Assembly: GCA_025642075.2 (NCBI GenBank)
Contig: JAODUO010000126.1
Span: 653,501 to 717,500, forward strand
Length of the DNA: 64,000 nt
Direction of reading: 5' to 3'
Source: Ridgeia piscesae
Lineage: Eukaryota > Annelida > Polychaeta > Sabellida > Siboglinidae
Shown here: positions 14,441-28,656 of the stretch, piece after piece
How positions within the stretch are numbered: the first letter of the stretch is position 1
Layout of the letters: every line of letters begins with the position of its first letter
The notes under the pieces: generated by a model
Told to the model about the DNA's origin: nothing
The model's database searches: none
Seen by the model: the letters and a program-made list of their open reading frames with translations, nothing else
Program-made: the position numbers and the translations under genes

Positions 14441-17400
14441 ATATATAAATTATAATGTGTGTATGTATATATTATCTAATATATTAAATAATATATATAT
14501 ATATCATATTTGCAAGTATATCCCGTATTCAGAAGAAGAAAAATTACAATAATTTATCAGTGCGGTATTTCATCTTGACCTCTTCAAAGGTTTTTGCAGA
14601 CAATATAAAAAATGACGAATGAGAGTCTTCAGATTGATAACCATCAAGATGCACTCGGCTAAGAACGTCTTCACGTTGGTATGCCGTCACGCGAAGTACA
14701 TCTCTTGCTGCCGTTCATAGTCACGTACTTGTGTTGTCGTTGTCCTCAAACTGTGACTAAACAAGACCCTCTTGACTCCCGCTGTCGTTGTCTTGAGACT
14801 TGATACGTCAGTGGACAATGACACCGACTTGAGATATAGTACACCCGTTAGAAAGAGATCACAGATAATGCCGGTGATTGATGTTAGCGCCAGAGCGTGC
14901 AAACGTCTGCCCTAGCTGGTACAGATCGTCTCTGACCCGAGTTGCTGCCAAAAAACAGTCTTGGGCCTGTCACGCTTCAAGAGTTGTTTGGTGTTGGTTT
15001 GTGTCTCGCTGACCGAGTCACATGGTTTTGCACTTGGCAGGGATTTGGCACAGTAAGTGAGCTCTCCCGTAAACCAGCGCGATACGTCTTGAGCAACCGT
15101 AGTATGACGTGCACAGATATAGTATCTTTGACTTCCAGGGTGAAACTGCCTGTTGAAAGTTAATACAAGTGCGATTATATCGCGGTCATTCTGTGAAAGA
15201 AATCAAAGTGATACACATCTGACCTCTGCCCGTTGTGTTACATACGCATACATATTCCTGATGTCATCGCAGTCTTATCAGCGCACATTTTGATGATAAG
15301 GGTAGCTTGCAGGGATATATTCCCAGGCAACACCCAATTATACATGGCCCAGATCATTTCCAGATTACTTAGCAAGCAACTTTTCATGTCTTTAAATAGG
15401 CATATTTGAAGACATACGTGTACATTGTAAGGTACTGATTTTGACATTGGCCTATTTGAAACTAGCTTGTCTATAAATGGTCATATGTTGCAGCGTACAT
15501 TTACAAGTCGTCAGTTTTCATCCACATCTATGGAATGTAATTAGTGTTGTTATTTTTTGTTGGCGAAACAAATGGTATTGTTATGGTTCGTCTGTGGAAT
15601 CAAATGCCACCGCCAGACACCTTGTGGGAGCACCTGGTGGCCAATAAAACTGACGAGTTTGTCAGTTCGTAGAAGCGTCAACGATGTGATAGCAGCGGTG
15701 TCCTTTGGGGTTGTCTGTCCTCTGTGACCCTCGGTGAGTAGCCCAATGACAGGAGTGGCTGGGAGCGAGGTGTCATCCCTGTCTCCCAGGCACACCGGGG
15801 CTTAAGGCTGAAATTGCATAACAGGTTGTGTTGTATTTTATGTGAGCGGACATCGCCAGGGGAGGCCGTAAACCAGGGCCCGCGACCCAAGCACAGGGGC
15901 CACATTATGCTTTTCGGAGAATTGATTAAACGAGACAAGAGCAATGAGGAAAGGCCATAAATATTGCAAGCAGCAATTTTGCGTCTTGCCAAGGGGGAGG
16001 GGATCGACTATATGTAATGTTGACATTTGCGCAGTGTAATGTGTTGTTGCTGTAGGTCTTAAAGAAGTGCCGATATTGGCTGGAAGAAATGGTCGTTTAT
16101 TTATTCTTGGGCATTTCCTGTTTTAAATAAAGATGTGGTGATGATTTATACCATATGAATATGTGATGCTGTGTTTTATGTTAGAGCGGAAATTACGCTA
16201 TCTTTACATGTCTTTGTGTCTTTCTGTCATATCGTTGATATCTATGGTGCCTGGTCAGTCAGTTCTGTCTGTCCATTGTATAACTCTCTTACCTCCCTGA
16301 TCTGTACATCAGGCTGTCCTATCTCATGCAAGCATTTAGTTACAAAGTAAGTTTCTGTATTTATGGATTAGTAAAGAGCGGTTATCTTAGAAGATTGTGA
16401 GGATGTTGACATAGGAAGCTTTGTGGCCAGGATCAATGAGAGACGTTTTGTTGGATCTGGTGGAGCGCCTGGGGCGTACCTATTGTCATAGACGCAGGCA
16501 CAAAACAATGGCTGTGATGTGTTGTTGGAGCCTGAAATGTATTCTCGTCTTGGGGACAAGTGGTGTTTCCTAAGTTGCTGTTGTACGTATGGGTGTCACT
16601 CCTGGTGACGGGAGTTACTCCAGACACCCGAGGTGTCAGTGACTATGTTCAGCCTCAATAGTGTCTCTGTAAGCAGTCCTGTATCCCTTACGTCTTCACA
16701 TTTCTGCCTTGTGTCCCTGAAAGTCCAACGTGATCCAGTTACCATGTAATAAACCAGGAACACAAGAAGGGCATACAAATGACAGCATTAGTCAGAGCAG
16801 AATAACTAAGGAGGCTTTCTGTGCAATTTACAACATGTGAAATCCTAACCTCTAATTTAATATGTGACTAGAGGGTGACGTGTGTCTAGACGCCTGCCCT
16901 TTACCACTTATATAATGCGGCCATCCGAAATAAGTAGGGCAAGTTTTCTGGTTTCAGAAGAATTTCACAAAAAAGCGACCGGGGTTAATTATTATTAATG
17001 TAACAAGTGATACATAGATTTACTATAAAATACTCTCAACTGACTAAACCAGTCTATATGTATAAGTGTAAAATATAATAATGATTGCATAATCCTAGAC
17101 CAAACACACCTCCTTAATCAGTTAATGCTTAGTACGATGCGCAAAACATTGCATAAGTGCTGTTGATATATTGTCGCAGTAACCTTAACACTGTTTGCAC
17201 AAATGTCACTTCGCCAAATGTCATATTTATTGCGGTGGCCAAGTGTTGTTTGCAAGAAGTCTCGTGCGCGGTTGACATGTGACCAGTAAATGGAAAACGA
17301 CATGTTTACTGAGCTCTTGTGTACACAGACTGTCGGCTTTGGAGAGCTGTGCTTATTGCAAATACACTTATTGCAGATATCCGTCCGCATTGAGAAGAGA

Positions 17401-20400
17401 TTCCGTAGTCATCTTGGCCTTGACACGGTAGCCTGTAGTGGTGTGCGTAGTTCTGTAGCTGGAGAGAAAAAAACAGCGAATGTGGTGTCATCACAAATCT
17501 GGCGTCACTCTCATTTTAGAGTATTTTATTGTTTAAGGTGCTGAATGAAATTCTATGGCTAGGTGTCTGTTAACAATATCATTGGCATGAAATCCTTAAA
17601 ATATTATAATAACAATTAGGTCATCTGATTTGTGTAAAAGATTATGAATGAAAATTAACTAAGAAAACAAGTATCACTTCATGCCAGCTCAACCACTGAT
17701 AGAGGTATTTACATAAAAGATAACCTGTTCTTCTGACACAATGACAATACAAATTGTACTGTACGAAAGTTATAAAGTAGTTTTTTCCATATAAAATGCA
17801 TTGCATGAACAGTTTGTGTTAGTCATGTTTTGGTTTGAGTCTACATATTAAAAAAAACTTTTTGACACAGTGACATTGCCCTACATTGGGAGAGAAGACA
17901 GGATGTTGGCTGTGTACTCAGCGAGGCACTGACCTTTGGAATATGTTACAACTGATGATTACAAATGCACAACTTGGCTAGGTTCCATGGAGCTTCAAGG
18001 AAAGTACAAGCAAAGTGGCCGTCTGTTTAAACGCAGAATGTTTGCGTAGCGTGCACGATATTAACAGTTGGAATATATATTTATACATCTAGCCCGAGGG
18101 AATGAGTTGCTTGGACTACCTGTGAAATGCCTCCCGGCAGAGCAGGTCCGCCAGGTTTCTGACACGAACAAGATACGGACATTTGCAATATATATTTATA
18201 CATACTTGGCGGAAATCCATCTGACCTGAGGGCAATGAGTTGATTGGCTGAAAGCTTGTGTAAGTGATAAAGACTGGAGCCGTGAACATGATACTGGCAT
18301 TTGGGATAGAAATATACTTCTCCGCACACTTACCGGCTGTCCATCTGGCCTCGGGGAAATTGGTTGCTTCGCTAAATTCAGTCTTTAAACTTAGAGGAAT
18401 GCAAAGACTGCAATTATCTAACAGAAGACTCGTAGAGCATTTAGCAAGGCAGTGCCTGATGATTTGGAGAGATACCACTAGGCTGAGGCAGATGATTGTG
18501 CTTCAAGATAGCACACGGGCCCCTGTGTGGTCAGATATAGCTATAGGGGAGTGGTTCCAAAAACTTACACTTTTATTGAGTTAAATATGTTTAATTGAAA
18601 CTGTAATTGCAGTTGGAAATCACCACACCGGTGTAGTTGTTAATGTTGACCCACGTAATTAATGTGGTTACACTTTGATGACTTATTTAAAATGCACATT
18701 ATTCAACCTGCATGCTAATGCTGAGATATAACTTTTGACAAATAGAGAACAGTCTAATCAATATTTTTGAAAACAATTTTTTGTTTAGCAGTAAATGGTA
18801 AGTATTTATTTGTAATAATAGTCAAATTCATCTGATAATTGGAACTGCGAGAACATTTAAGGCGATATAATTGGAAATGTTTGACAATTCTGGAAAACGT
18901 TGTTGTAACTAGACCTTGGAACAAATGGTCTGTCAGTGATTTAAGAACGGTTCGACATCAGTCCCATGACTGTGCCATTGCCGTTTCTGCTGGGTCAGAT
19001 AAATATACACCTGTCAGGCTGCGTCCAGATTTATACATGCACCCCCTTGCTGTGAACAGTGAATACTTACCTCGTTCCCAGGCTCCACATAGACTAGATG
19101 GAAAGAAGTGAAATCGACATGCGACATCCCATCACGTTTAGTCGAACCTCTTCGTGTCTGTACTCCTTCATAGTTCATTTTGCTGTCGAGTTTGAAAGAG
19201 TTCCTTACAAGTCACTGACACACGTGATATAATTTCCCACAATAACGGTGAGTTGTGGCAACGAATGAAGGTCATCTAGGCTATTTCTTTGGCCTGCCCC
19301 ACATTTAGTGCATGTCAGTGTGTCAGTGTGTCGACACTGACAAATGGGGCTTTGACGGCTGACCGTGACCACGATCAGATCGTCCTTCCCTAGTCATGCT
19401 TATATAAGCCGTGGGTAGGAGAAAGTTTGCGAATGTGATTTTATCATTTGCGATTGTGATAGGAAGTAGGCAGGTAGGTTGGATTGTGTTACAGTTCTCA
19501 GATAGTTATTACCTGTGTTAGGCTCACGTTGACCATTAGGCATGCAGCCAATGGCTGTATAATGTAGTCAGATTAAGTTTGGCTTAACAGAATAGAGAGA
19601 ATAACAAATATATTAGAGCCAAACTGTAGACCAGTGTGAGATGTTGGTTTTGTTTTGAGTACGCCAGGGGTGTCTTTCTAGCGCAGGAATTAGTTGGAAG
19701 ATTATTTAGCAGGGCTGAGTGAACACTGAGTGAACAGGAAGTAAACTGAAGACTTATGGGGGGAGGGGGGTTCACAAATGGTAGTGAAATATATGCAATA
19801 TAACATAAGGTAGATGACTAGATGTACTGGTACTTGGGGGAGGGGGCAAAATATGCCAACCGCTGTCACTAAGACAACGTACCCATTAGTCCAACAGTTG
19901 TGTACTACACACGAGTGCATTGTGCGTTAACACATGCATTTGTTATGACAGTTTAGCAAGTGTACTATTAAGACTATTAATTATGTATGACACACGGTAG
20001 TATTGGTATGAAATACAATATAATTTATGTGTTGGTGTGGACTAGTGTTAACAAGGTGTGGGATTCAGTTGTAACATTATGACAGATTGCGATACTGCAC
20101 AGGCGTCTTGTTGGACATGGCCAGTACATGAAGTATCCCTCTTGAGCACTTAGAAAACAGGATATTGGCTGTGTGTTCAGCAGGCCTGTGTTATAATTAA
20201 TTACATCACTGCAATGCAGCTGGCTTGGATGATCCTTAAGGATTAACTTCCAAGAATACAGCTGCCTCATGCTGGGCCTGGCAAATTTAGCTACAGACCA
20301 ATCTAGATTAACAAGCAATCAGGATTAATATCCACAAATACGAAGTATCTTAGTGGGATGACATCATTTAACTCAAGCAAAAATGTATTGGGAATGATTT

Positions 20401-23400
20401 GTGTATAAGAGATGCTGTCTGATTGAACATGTCTGCCAGGGAAGTAAATTGTAAAGCGCTTTGAGCAGTCCTGAGGACTGGATACTGCGCTATATAAGAA
20501 CTTGCCTTTACCTTTTTATAAGTGTATGCAAAATGTGTATTAAAATATAATTCTGGATAGGTAAATGTGCATAAAATCATGGATGTTGGTGTGTCGTGGT
20601 TTGGGTGTAAACAAATGCTTGTTGTGACAGAGAATGGCAAAGGTTAAGGTGAGTTTGGCAGTGTGTATGAGGCAAGCACATGGTCCACAGGTATAAATAG
20701 TGAGCTACAAATGGCCTGGCTGATGGCAGAATCAGCCTCCCAAATGCCAAGAGCATTATCTCAAGGCTGTGAAGTACATGCTGCTGGCACAAACTGCGGC
20801 TGGCGATTATCTAAGTCTGGTGCTGTCTCTGCACAAATAGCCCTGCCGCCGTGAGGAATACGCTGGGAAACAGGGATTCTGCGTGATGGGATCTTGGAAG
20901 GTGGGCAGTTTGCGTGAGTTGTCTGTATAAACTTTGGGTTGTCCTGTGGCACTGAGCAACGTTGCTCTGCCACTGCCCCAGGCCATACAGAGAGCTGGTT
21001 CATTCATATGCACTGAGGCTTAGCCGAGGCCATTGAAGGCTCCTGCGAGATCTTTAAAAAGGACCCATTGCCTGCCAACACTTATATTTGCTTTGAGCTC
21101 GACGATCGGCCAGAAAGAACTCTCGTAAGCCGAGCACACGGATCGAGCAAGGTCACAAGGTATTGATCCACGCCAGATCAGCCAGCCACAGCCAGCCCCG
21201 TGTAAGTGACTTAATGTGAAATAATTCAGTCAACTGCATGTTGCGTGCACGCGACAATGGTAGCTCCTAGCAACGTGGCATTTCAGGTGTGCGAGACGAG
21301 CGAAGGTATGTGGAAACTATCGTGTCCGTGAGCGCGTGTGTGTGTGCCTGGTGACGGCATTCGCAAACGATACGTCTATCTACATGTGTTGGGTCGGGAA
21401 TCTGTTATCATAGACGCTGGGCTATGTTAGTGATTTGCGTAGAGGCTGAGCTATGTTGGGCTGATGTGCGTCAGCGGCAGTGTTAGCTCGGTGCTCCGTG
21501 GGGGTGTGGTCCTGATGCACCGCGGTACTCTCCGTGCCATTGGCTGGGACTAAGGCAGGGACCGACACACCTCCCATCTGCTTCCTCTCACTGGCTAGCA
21601 CTTGTCTGACAACAATACGGCAGGTAAAGAATGCTTTTTACTCATTTCCCAGGCCTGTCGTGAGGATTATTAGTACTTATCACGCAATCATGGGGCGGTG
21701 TTTGGTGTAATTTTCGCATGGATTAGATTCGCGGTGTTTTGATACCTCATTGTTCGTGGTGACAACGCTTCTGTTGTATTGGCGCCTGCACCATTGTCGT
21801 CGGGTATATGAGAACATGCACCGACACGTATTTCTTATATACCTAGACAGGCAGTCCTGTGTGTCACTAGATGGCCAGCACAGTCTGCTTACTAATCAAT
21901 TGAGTGCTTGCCAGTTACACTCAAAGACCTGTGCCATGTATTGTGTTTTTTGTCAAACTGCATGCATGTGTGATCACTTTTATTCTGGTAGTTAACCAAC
22001 CGGCTCCACATAACAGGATATGTGATTTAACTTATTTTTCATTGCCACGTCACCGGTTGTTGTCAGCCGAGATGTTTTGCAGTCTAAAGTCTGACTTTCA
22101 CAATCTTCGAGGCGTTGGGAAACTGATATTGTTGTGGTGTGGTTGACAGCTACTCTTTCAGATTTATGAGTACTTAAATCGGTGTAGTCGTCAGCAGTAA
22201 TTGAGAATGTCGTCTGTTGAATGTTGGTACGCAGGGGTCAATCTTACTGTCCGTGAGAGTAACATGTACAGGTGGAGCAAAATAGCTCCTGGAGCAAAGT
22301 TGCTCCTCCGGTTCTGCTCCAGAATAGAATTGTGCGGACTTAGGTGGAGCAGGATTGTCATGCAGCAGGCCGGTATACACAAGTACACGATAAGACGCTT
22401 GTTTAAACAGTTCAAAGTGTGGCATTTTAATGGCGCCTGTGTTAGATAGTTGGACTAAAGGTTGCCGTGGAATTGAGACATCTTATACTGTCGATTTCCA
22501 GCGCATTAGAAAGTGCACATTCGTATGAGTTTGCAAAATAACTGACCACAAAAGGTATTCACAGGGTGTCACCGTGGGGGGTAATGTCATAAGTAAACAT
22601 CAAACTACTGGTCACAATTACAAAGTTCTGTTTACTGTAGTAATCGTGTTTGAACTATCGACCATTGTGAAAGACAATATTTGTATTGCATTCATGAATA
22701 CGCAAATGCTATTGTTGTTAGTAAATGACTAAATGTATTGTTGGTAAAGATTTCATTCACAATCACACCAGCGTCGTTGCTTTAGGAGTAGACACAGGTC
22801 AGACGTGCCCTGGACAGTGTGATCTAATTGAAGGGTCATCTTATCAAAATAAGGTGTTGCCTAAATATTTATTCAAGATAGCATCCACTGCTTGCTGTCC
22901 AGGTGCGCAGACAGTGAACTGGATTAAGTGCAGTTCCGTGTCGATGTAGGTGAATATGGGGGGGTGGGCTGGGGCTAGCAGACTAAGTCAGACCTCAGGC
23001 TGGGGTATGTTTATCCCCGGTCCTCCTTCACCCGGAACCCAAATGGGAATGGATGGTATCCATCCCACCTCTTGGGCTACTCAGCAGCTGCCGTACCGCT
23101 GTCAGTGTTGGAGGGAACATGGTCTTAATCCTGGATTCTGGCCTAACCTAATCCCGGACTTAATCCTCCAACGGATCCATTCCACCCTGCTGTTTCTGCT
23201 TTATTCCCACAGCAGGAAGTCGTTTGTTGTCACCGCCAGTGTGCGTGCATACGCAATACGCAGGCCGGCACAGACGTAAGCACACTTGGCTCGTTCCCGT
23301 ATATGCAGACACGCCAGGCAGGAAGATGTAATGCCAGGGAATATCTGCGTCAGACATAGTACGAGCGCAGGGATTGACGTCACCGAGCGACAGATTATGC

Positions 23401-26400
23401 CACTAGGTCGGTCTGCTCCCACTCAGTCTGCCATTCATGAACTGCCCGGCACTCGCAGTGGCCAATGCCGTCTGCTCAAAACTAGGCTGCCCCTGCCCAT
23501 TTGTCAGCACCAGTGGGGTAATATCGGGTGGAAGGGTGCATACCCCACCACTGTAGGGTAACTGTGGGGCGGTGTGGTTGGTGTTATGATTATCTGTGGT
23601 GACACTGTGACCCGAACGAACGAGGTAACGACCACCGCGAGGATTTGTCAACCGACCAACCGACAGCCATCTGAGGTATCTCATTAGTGAACATTAACCT
23701 CTCTCTCTCTCGGTGCTTTTTGACATCCTCGCGTGAGCACTCGATCACCTCGTTGACTTTTGTGTTGTGTCGTGTGCAAGTGTCGACACACCTTTGATCG
23801 CACGCGTTTGCCTTCTTGCAGGATTCTCAACCTGGTCGGCTACGAGCCTAGCGAGTTGATTGGGAAGACAGCATACCAGTTCCACAACCCACTGGACGCC
23901 ATCAAGATCCACCATTGTCACCAAGCACGTAAGTTCGCACTCATTACACGCACTCTTGTCCTCAAAGCCTACGAGCAGTCTAAGTGCAGTGTGTAACTCT
24001 TGTGTACTGGAGGTACAGACGTTGCACTTAATTGTTCGCCTTTCAGGACACCGAGCCAGTTCTGCTTCTCTATTAAATTTGACAATCTTGTTTTCTGTTG
24101 AAATGCTCCCAAAATATCACCCACTACACAATGTATGAATGGTTACCAGATGTACCTGTTGGGTCACACAAATTGTGATACTAGGTGACAATCTGATGAC
24201 AGTGGGTGTGTGACAGAAACATAACTTTTAAATTATTTGTATTTGGTTTTGTTAAATCAAATACTTTATGAATTACCATGACTGTGTTTTCAGACATCAA
24301 CAATAAATACTAATTTTCTGTATTGTATTATGCCTAAATACAGACAGTATTTGTATTTCTTTGGACACATTAATAAATCTGTTCTTATACCATATGTTTT
24401 CGCACAATTGACGGTTTAAGTAGTTATAGGTGTATGAACACACACACAGTCATTGTGATAAGACAGTGAGTGCATTCTGTCCTGGCCATTATTGTACTTC
24501 TCCCTGGGTGGTGGTGTGGTTTAGAAGTCACCAGACTTGCACGGCTCAAAGTTCTAGTGTCTGTCACTGTTAACAGCGTCTGTCAATGCAGCTGTCTCCG
24601 TTGCCCACTCATCAATGAGCCCACTTGTCAGTCGTGGATAAGCACCATTGGACAGTCCTAGCTGCCCGCTGTCATGCTGGCCGGATTTTACGTCCACTAC
24701 TGTGGATCTACGGCCGTTAATGCCATTATATAGTTGTTTTGTGTCCTCTGATAGTGTCGGTGACGCTGTCATAGATGGATGGTGTAGACATATTTGTCGT
24801 AAGTAATGTGTCTGGTATACCTTGCTGGACAGGTCATGACCATTGGGTGAGTGTGACCGTGGGTGGGACCAGGGGGTGTGTGAATATGTGTATATGATTG
24901 AGAGTATTGTCGGAGCATCTCACAACAATTGCCTGGAATCTTGCGCAGTGCATTCGTTAAACATCAGATTTCTTCGTGCTTCATTGTTAATGCGTCATTG
25001 GTTTTAACACCTGCTATTCTTAGGTATGTCATCTCTCGTGTCCGTTATTATGATTAAAGCCATAACACCGCATATAAACTTGTCTGGTGTCTTGCGTAAG
25101 GCAGATTGAACGTAAGATCTGCTCCGATGTCCACAGCCAGAGAGTATCGTTTCTGACCTCGCCACCTCCCAAGTTTTTTGTTTCTGGTCTCGATGACTTC
25201 TACGTAGCTTACCAACTGGTGCGTGGTGACATTGAAGGGGGGTTTTGTAACTGGGCCTTTGGGCAGCATATCAGACCAGTGCGTTACCTCCTGTATCGGG
25301 GTGATCTCAGGGAGACCGGTGAGGTCAGTAGAGCACCCACAGACCCACTCACCAAGTCACTGGGCCATCTAGGCTTCATCAGGCGACTTGTCACGAGTGT
25401 CTTGCCAGTGGGCTATCGCTGACCATCACGTGGACCATGTGAAAGGACGGTGACACACTGAAAGGACCGTGACACGTCACCTCAAAGGTAGCATGTTACC
25501 GAAGGCGTTATCGCACCAGTGCACTTGTGATGCATTAAATTCGTCCTCCTGTCTCATTGTTTAGACTGGGGTTCACCGGTTGTGAATAGAGGCTTGTTAT
25601 CATTTACTGGCATCACTAGGCATTTATAAAAAAAATTGATATTGTCACGCTTTATTATGTAATAGATGATGCCATAAAAACAGGTAGATTTACGACAGTT
25701 ATTGTTAAAATATTGTCAAAAAATATTTAAAATGTTTATTAATTTGTTGTAATACTTGTGGGAATATAATGTATGGTCAGCTTTACATTGTGTGTGGAAA
25801 CTGACTAGCGGAATGTGAAACTTTCAGAAATTGGTCTTGTTCAGGGTTCAAACAAATGGCTACAGTTAAAAATCTGTTCCGAGTGTCTAGTTTAATTGTA
25901 ATTGATATGACTGTGCGAGACACTAAATAGTTTATGGTGGTATAAAGTGTGTCTCGCATTGCTGTATGGCAGCATTAGAACGCCTCAAGACACCTCGCAG
26001 CTTTAGGGAGGGCTTGCCACTGGCTACCTGTTGTGATATTGATCAAGGCAGGCAAATTAAGTCTGAAGAAGCGCTTACAGCCAAAGCCACCACGGCTGAC
26101 CTAGCCGAGTAACTAGCTCGCAGTGTTAATCAGCTCCGGTATTGAGTCTGTTTAGCCAGCTGCGATTCGTCCGGATATAATGATCGATATTGAACATGTT
26201 AGTTTAAAGGCGTGTGTCGAAGATTTAGCTAATGGTTTGCAACAGCCGCGTGTAATTATGTGGCGTAATTAAAGTAATTTTGAGAAGAATCACATGAAAG
26301 CATTCTTATCGTAGTTGTGGTGACGTGTTATTAATTACTTGGTGGTTACGTGATTCGTTGGGCACAATGAAATATTGTTTTTTTATTTGTGAACAAGGTT

Positions 26401-28594
26401 AAGAAATGTATTGGATTTGGACGCGATATTTGGCTGAGGGTCAGAGGGTATGTGTTGCTTTGCCAAAAAAAAGACAGCGACAAGCTAAAATGTGTCCATC
26501 TTCATTCAGATAGTTTGCGTAGAACACCATCTAAAGTTGTATGAGTTGTCCTGCTCCTGCTAAATAAGATGTCCTGATTCCTGATAAGATGCCCGTGAAC
26601 AGACCACCCAGCTAGAAACACCAGTAACCATTAAAAGGATATTAAAGCTTTATCAAGATTGTCCCCCAAGGTGATTGGATAAGGAAAATACAATGACAGC
26701 CAAACGTTTCATGTATGTGTAGCTTGTCCTGAAAAACATTCGGTCGTTTTTATTTTTAAACATTCATTATCAACTCATTCGATTGTACACGTAATATGTT
26801 GCATTCATTTATTGTGCACTTGGGGCAAAGCAGAGCAGAACTTAATGGTCAGAACATTTACTTGTCCCTGTAGAAGAGTATTTCTTACAGTGAATATTAG
26901 CAACTGTTGTTTCAGCTGGACTGGTTTGAGAGTCACGAATCGTGCTGTGCATGTCAGTGTGCATGAGACCTGATCTGGTGAATGCCTGATTGTGTCTGTC
27001 GATAGGTCACCAGACTGGTGGTAATTGGTGTGCCTGTCTATGGTCCTCCTTGGATTTAGTGTTTTGCGCGTGAATAGTCTGTTCACCACAGCCCTGTAAC
27101 TAAGAAATTCATAAGCAGGTCTCAATCAGGAATGTATGATTTGCCACTGATAGCAGGCCTCACGTGGGCCCAAAGAACTGCTTGTGAACGTGCCAAACAT
27201 GGTAATCTCAGGTAATGAGGACAGTCCTCCGCACAGGCTTCAATCACATGAGTCACTCATGTGTGATACAGTGTAACAACTCAAGAAAAGCTGTTAATTG
27301 ATAAGATCTTATCTTGTTTCTTTCTCTCCAGTTGTGTGGTTAAGCAGTGCAGAATAGAGGTTAAGAAACCTCTGGGGTTGTTTAGACCTTCCTGGTGAAC
27401 TCTATGAGGGTAGACACCAGACAGGGGGGGGGTTGATAAACCCACAGGTTGGCCTGACTGAGGTTTTGTATGAACCAAATGTTGGTGATATCACAATGCA
27501 GGTATCTCAGAAACTAGAACAACATTAATAAAGACAGCACCCGGTCAGTGTCTAACCATTAGCCTAGCCCCTTTTGACCCATCCGCGTGTACGCGTTATT
27601 GCTTATTCGACATCTCACGCTGTTCGTAATCGATTCAGTATTGGTGATTGCATTTGCACGTCTATTCATACATGCAAAGCTCTCGTCTTATTTCGGCTGG
27701 TCTCCAGTTGGCATATTGTCCCCGTGCTTCTGACATTGTCCATGCCATGGGGTTCCTACATTGAAACTCGGGCCTGGTCAGTGGCTGGACAGTGGCACTG
27801 TGGGGTCATCACAGGTGACCAGACTTCCAGCCAGGTAGAGACAATCACAGGTGCATCCTCCACTTGGGTCTCCCAACACTCACTAGGCTGTAATTATCAC
27901 TTCTCATGATGTTTACTTTACAAATTCTGTCACGTGTGTGTGCGTGTGTGTCCGCTGGTAATGTGGTGTTATTTCATATCATTTTGCGGTACAGTACAAC
28001 AGTGTTTTGAAACTGTCCATTTAATTGTATCCATTAAAGATTACGAGAGAAACCTTTGAAGTTTGTTATGAAACAAGATGAAGGCACACTAATTTTAAAA
28101 TATTCTAAAAATATATTAAATAAAATCTGTTTTATTCAGGGTTGTATAATATTAGCAAGTAAATAGTTCTCAAGGTAGTAGTCGCATTTTTTAAAGAAAT
28201 ACTTGCATCACTCCACGTAGCATAAATCCCATTCTCTCTCTCTGTCTCCCTCTATCTGCCCCTCTCTCCCTCTCTGATAGAGGTCTCTTGGTAGGCAGAC
28301 TTCCTGTCAGCTGTCCAGTGGGATCAGAAGTCCTCAGTGGTCAGAGCGTCCATCCATCATGTGAGTGGCCAGACTGCCCTCTGTGTCACTGGGCCATCTA
28401 AACATAACTTACCTTATTACTACTCTATATTTCATTCTGACAGCCATTGTGAAACATAAGGATCACCCTCCACCCGTGTCACACAGTTTAAAGTAAATGT
28501 GAACCCATCCAAAGCAAATTAAAGGATTTTTTTATTCAGGTTTATATATTAAAAACGTTTTGCTAGTAACAACAATTTGATATATTAATGTTCA

Positions 28595-28656
<62 letters not shown>

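Larger units (their letters stand above)
10117..23821 (+). other. 13.7-kb intron inside PAS-B
   Basis: The intron runs from gtgagc to tcttgcag. Within it I recognise a perfect palindrome at 11677-11710, TG-rich sequence at 12620-12680, (AT)n near 14397-14437, degenerate repeated segments near 18060-18370, a SINE tail at 20408-20517, a CpG-richer patch near 21050-21600 and a hairpin cluster at 22268-22345. No additional exon fits the phase, and none is needed. Confidence 0.7.

Noticed and set aside
19395..19410. TATATAAG box as a promoter
   Set aside because: It is a single TATA-like word inside an intron, with no coding exon or CpG island after it.
21257..21306. Possible alternative first exon (ATG GTA GCT ... 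GAAG|gtatgt) in a CpG-richer patch
   Set aside because: The donor looks good, but the end phase (one base) does not fit exon 6, which needs two bases, so it cannot code in frame. A non-coding first exon cannot be excluded.
25087..25422. 111-codon plus-strand frame in the second large intron
   Set aside because: No recognisable motif, and the opposite strand is also open over part of it; it is most likely chance.
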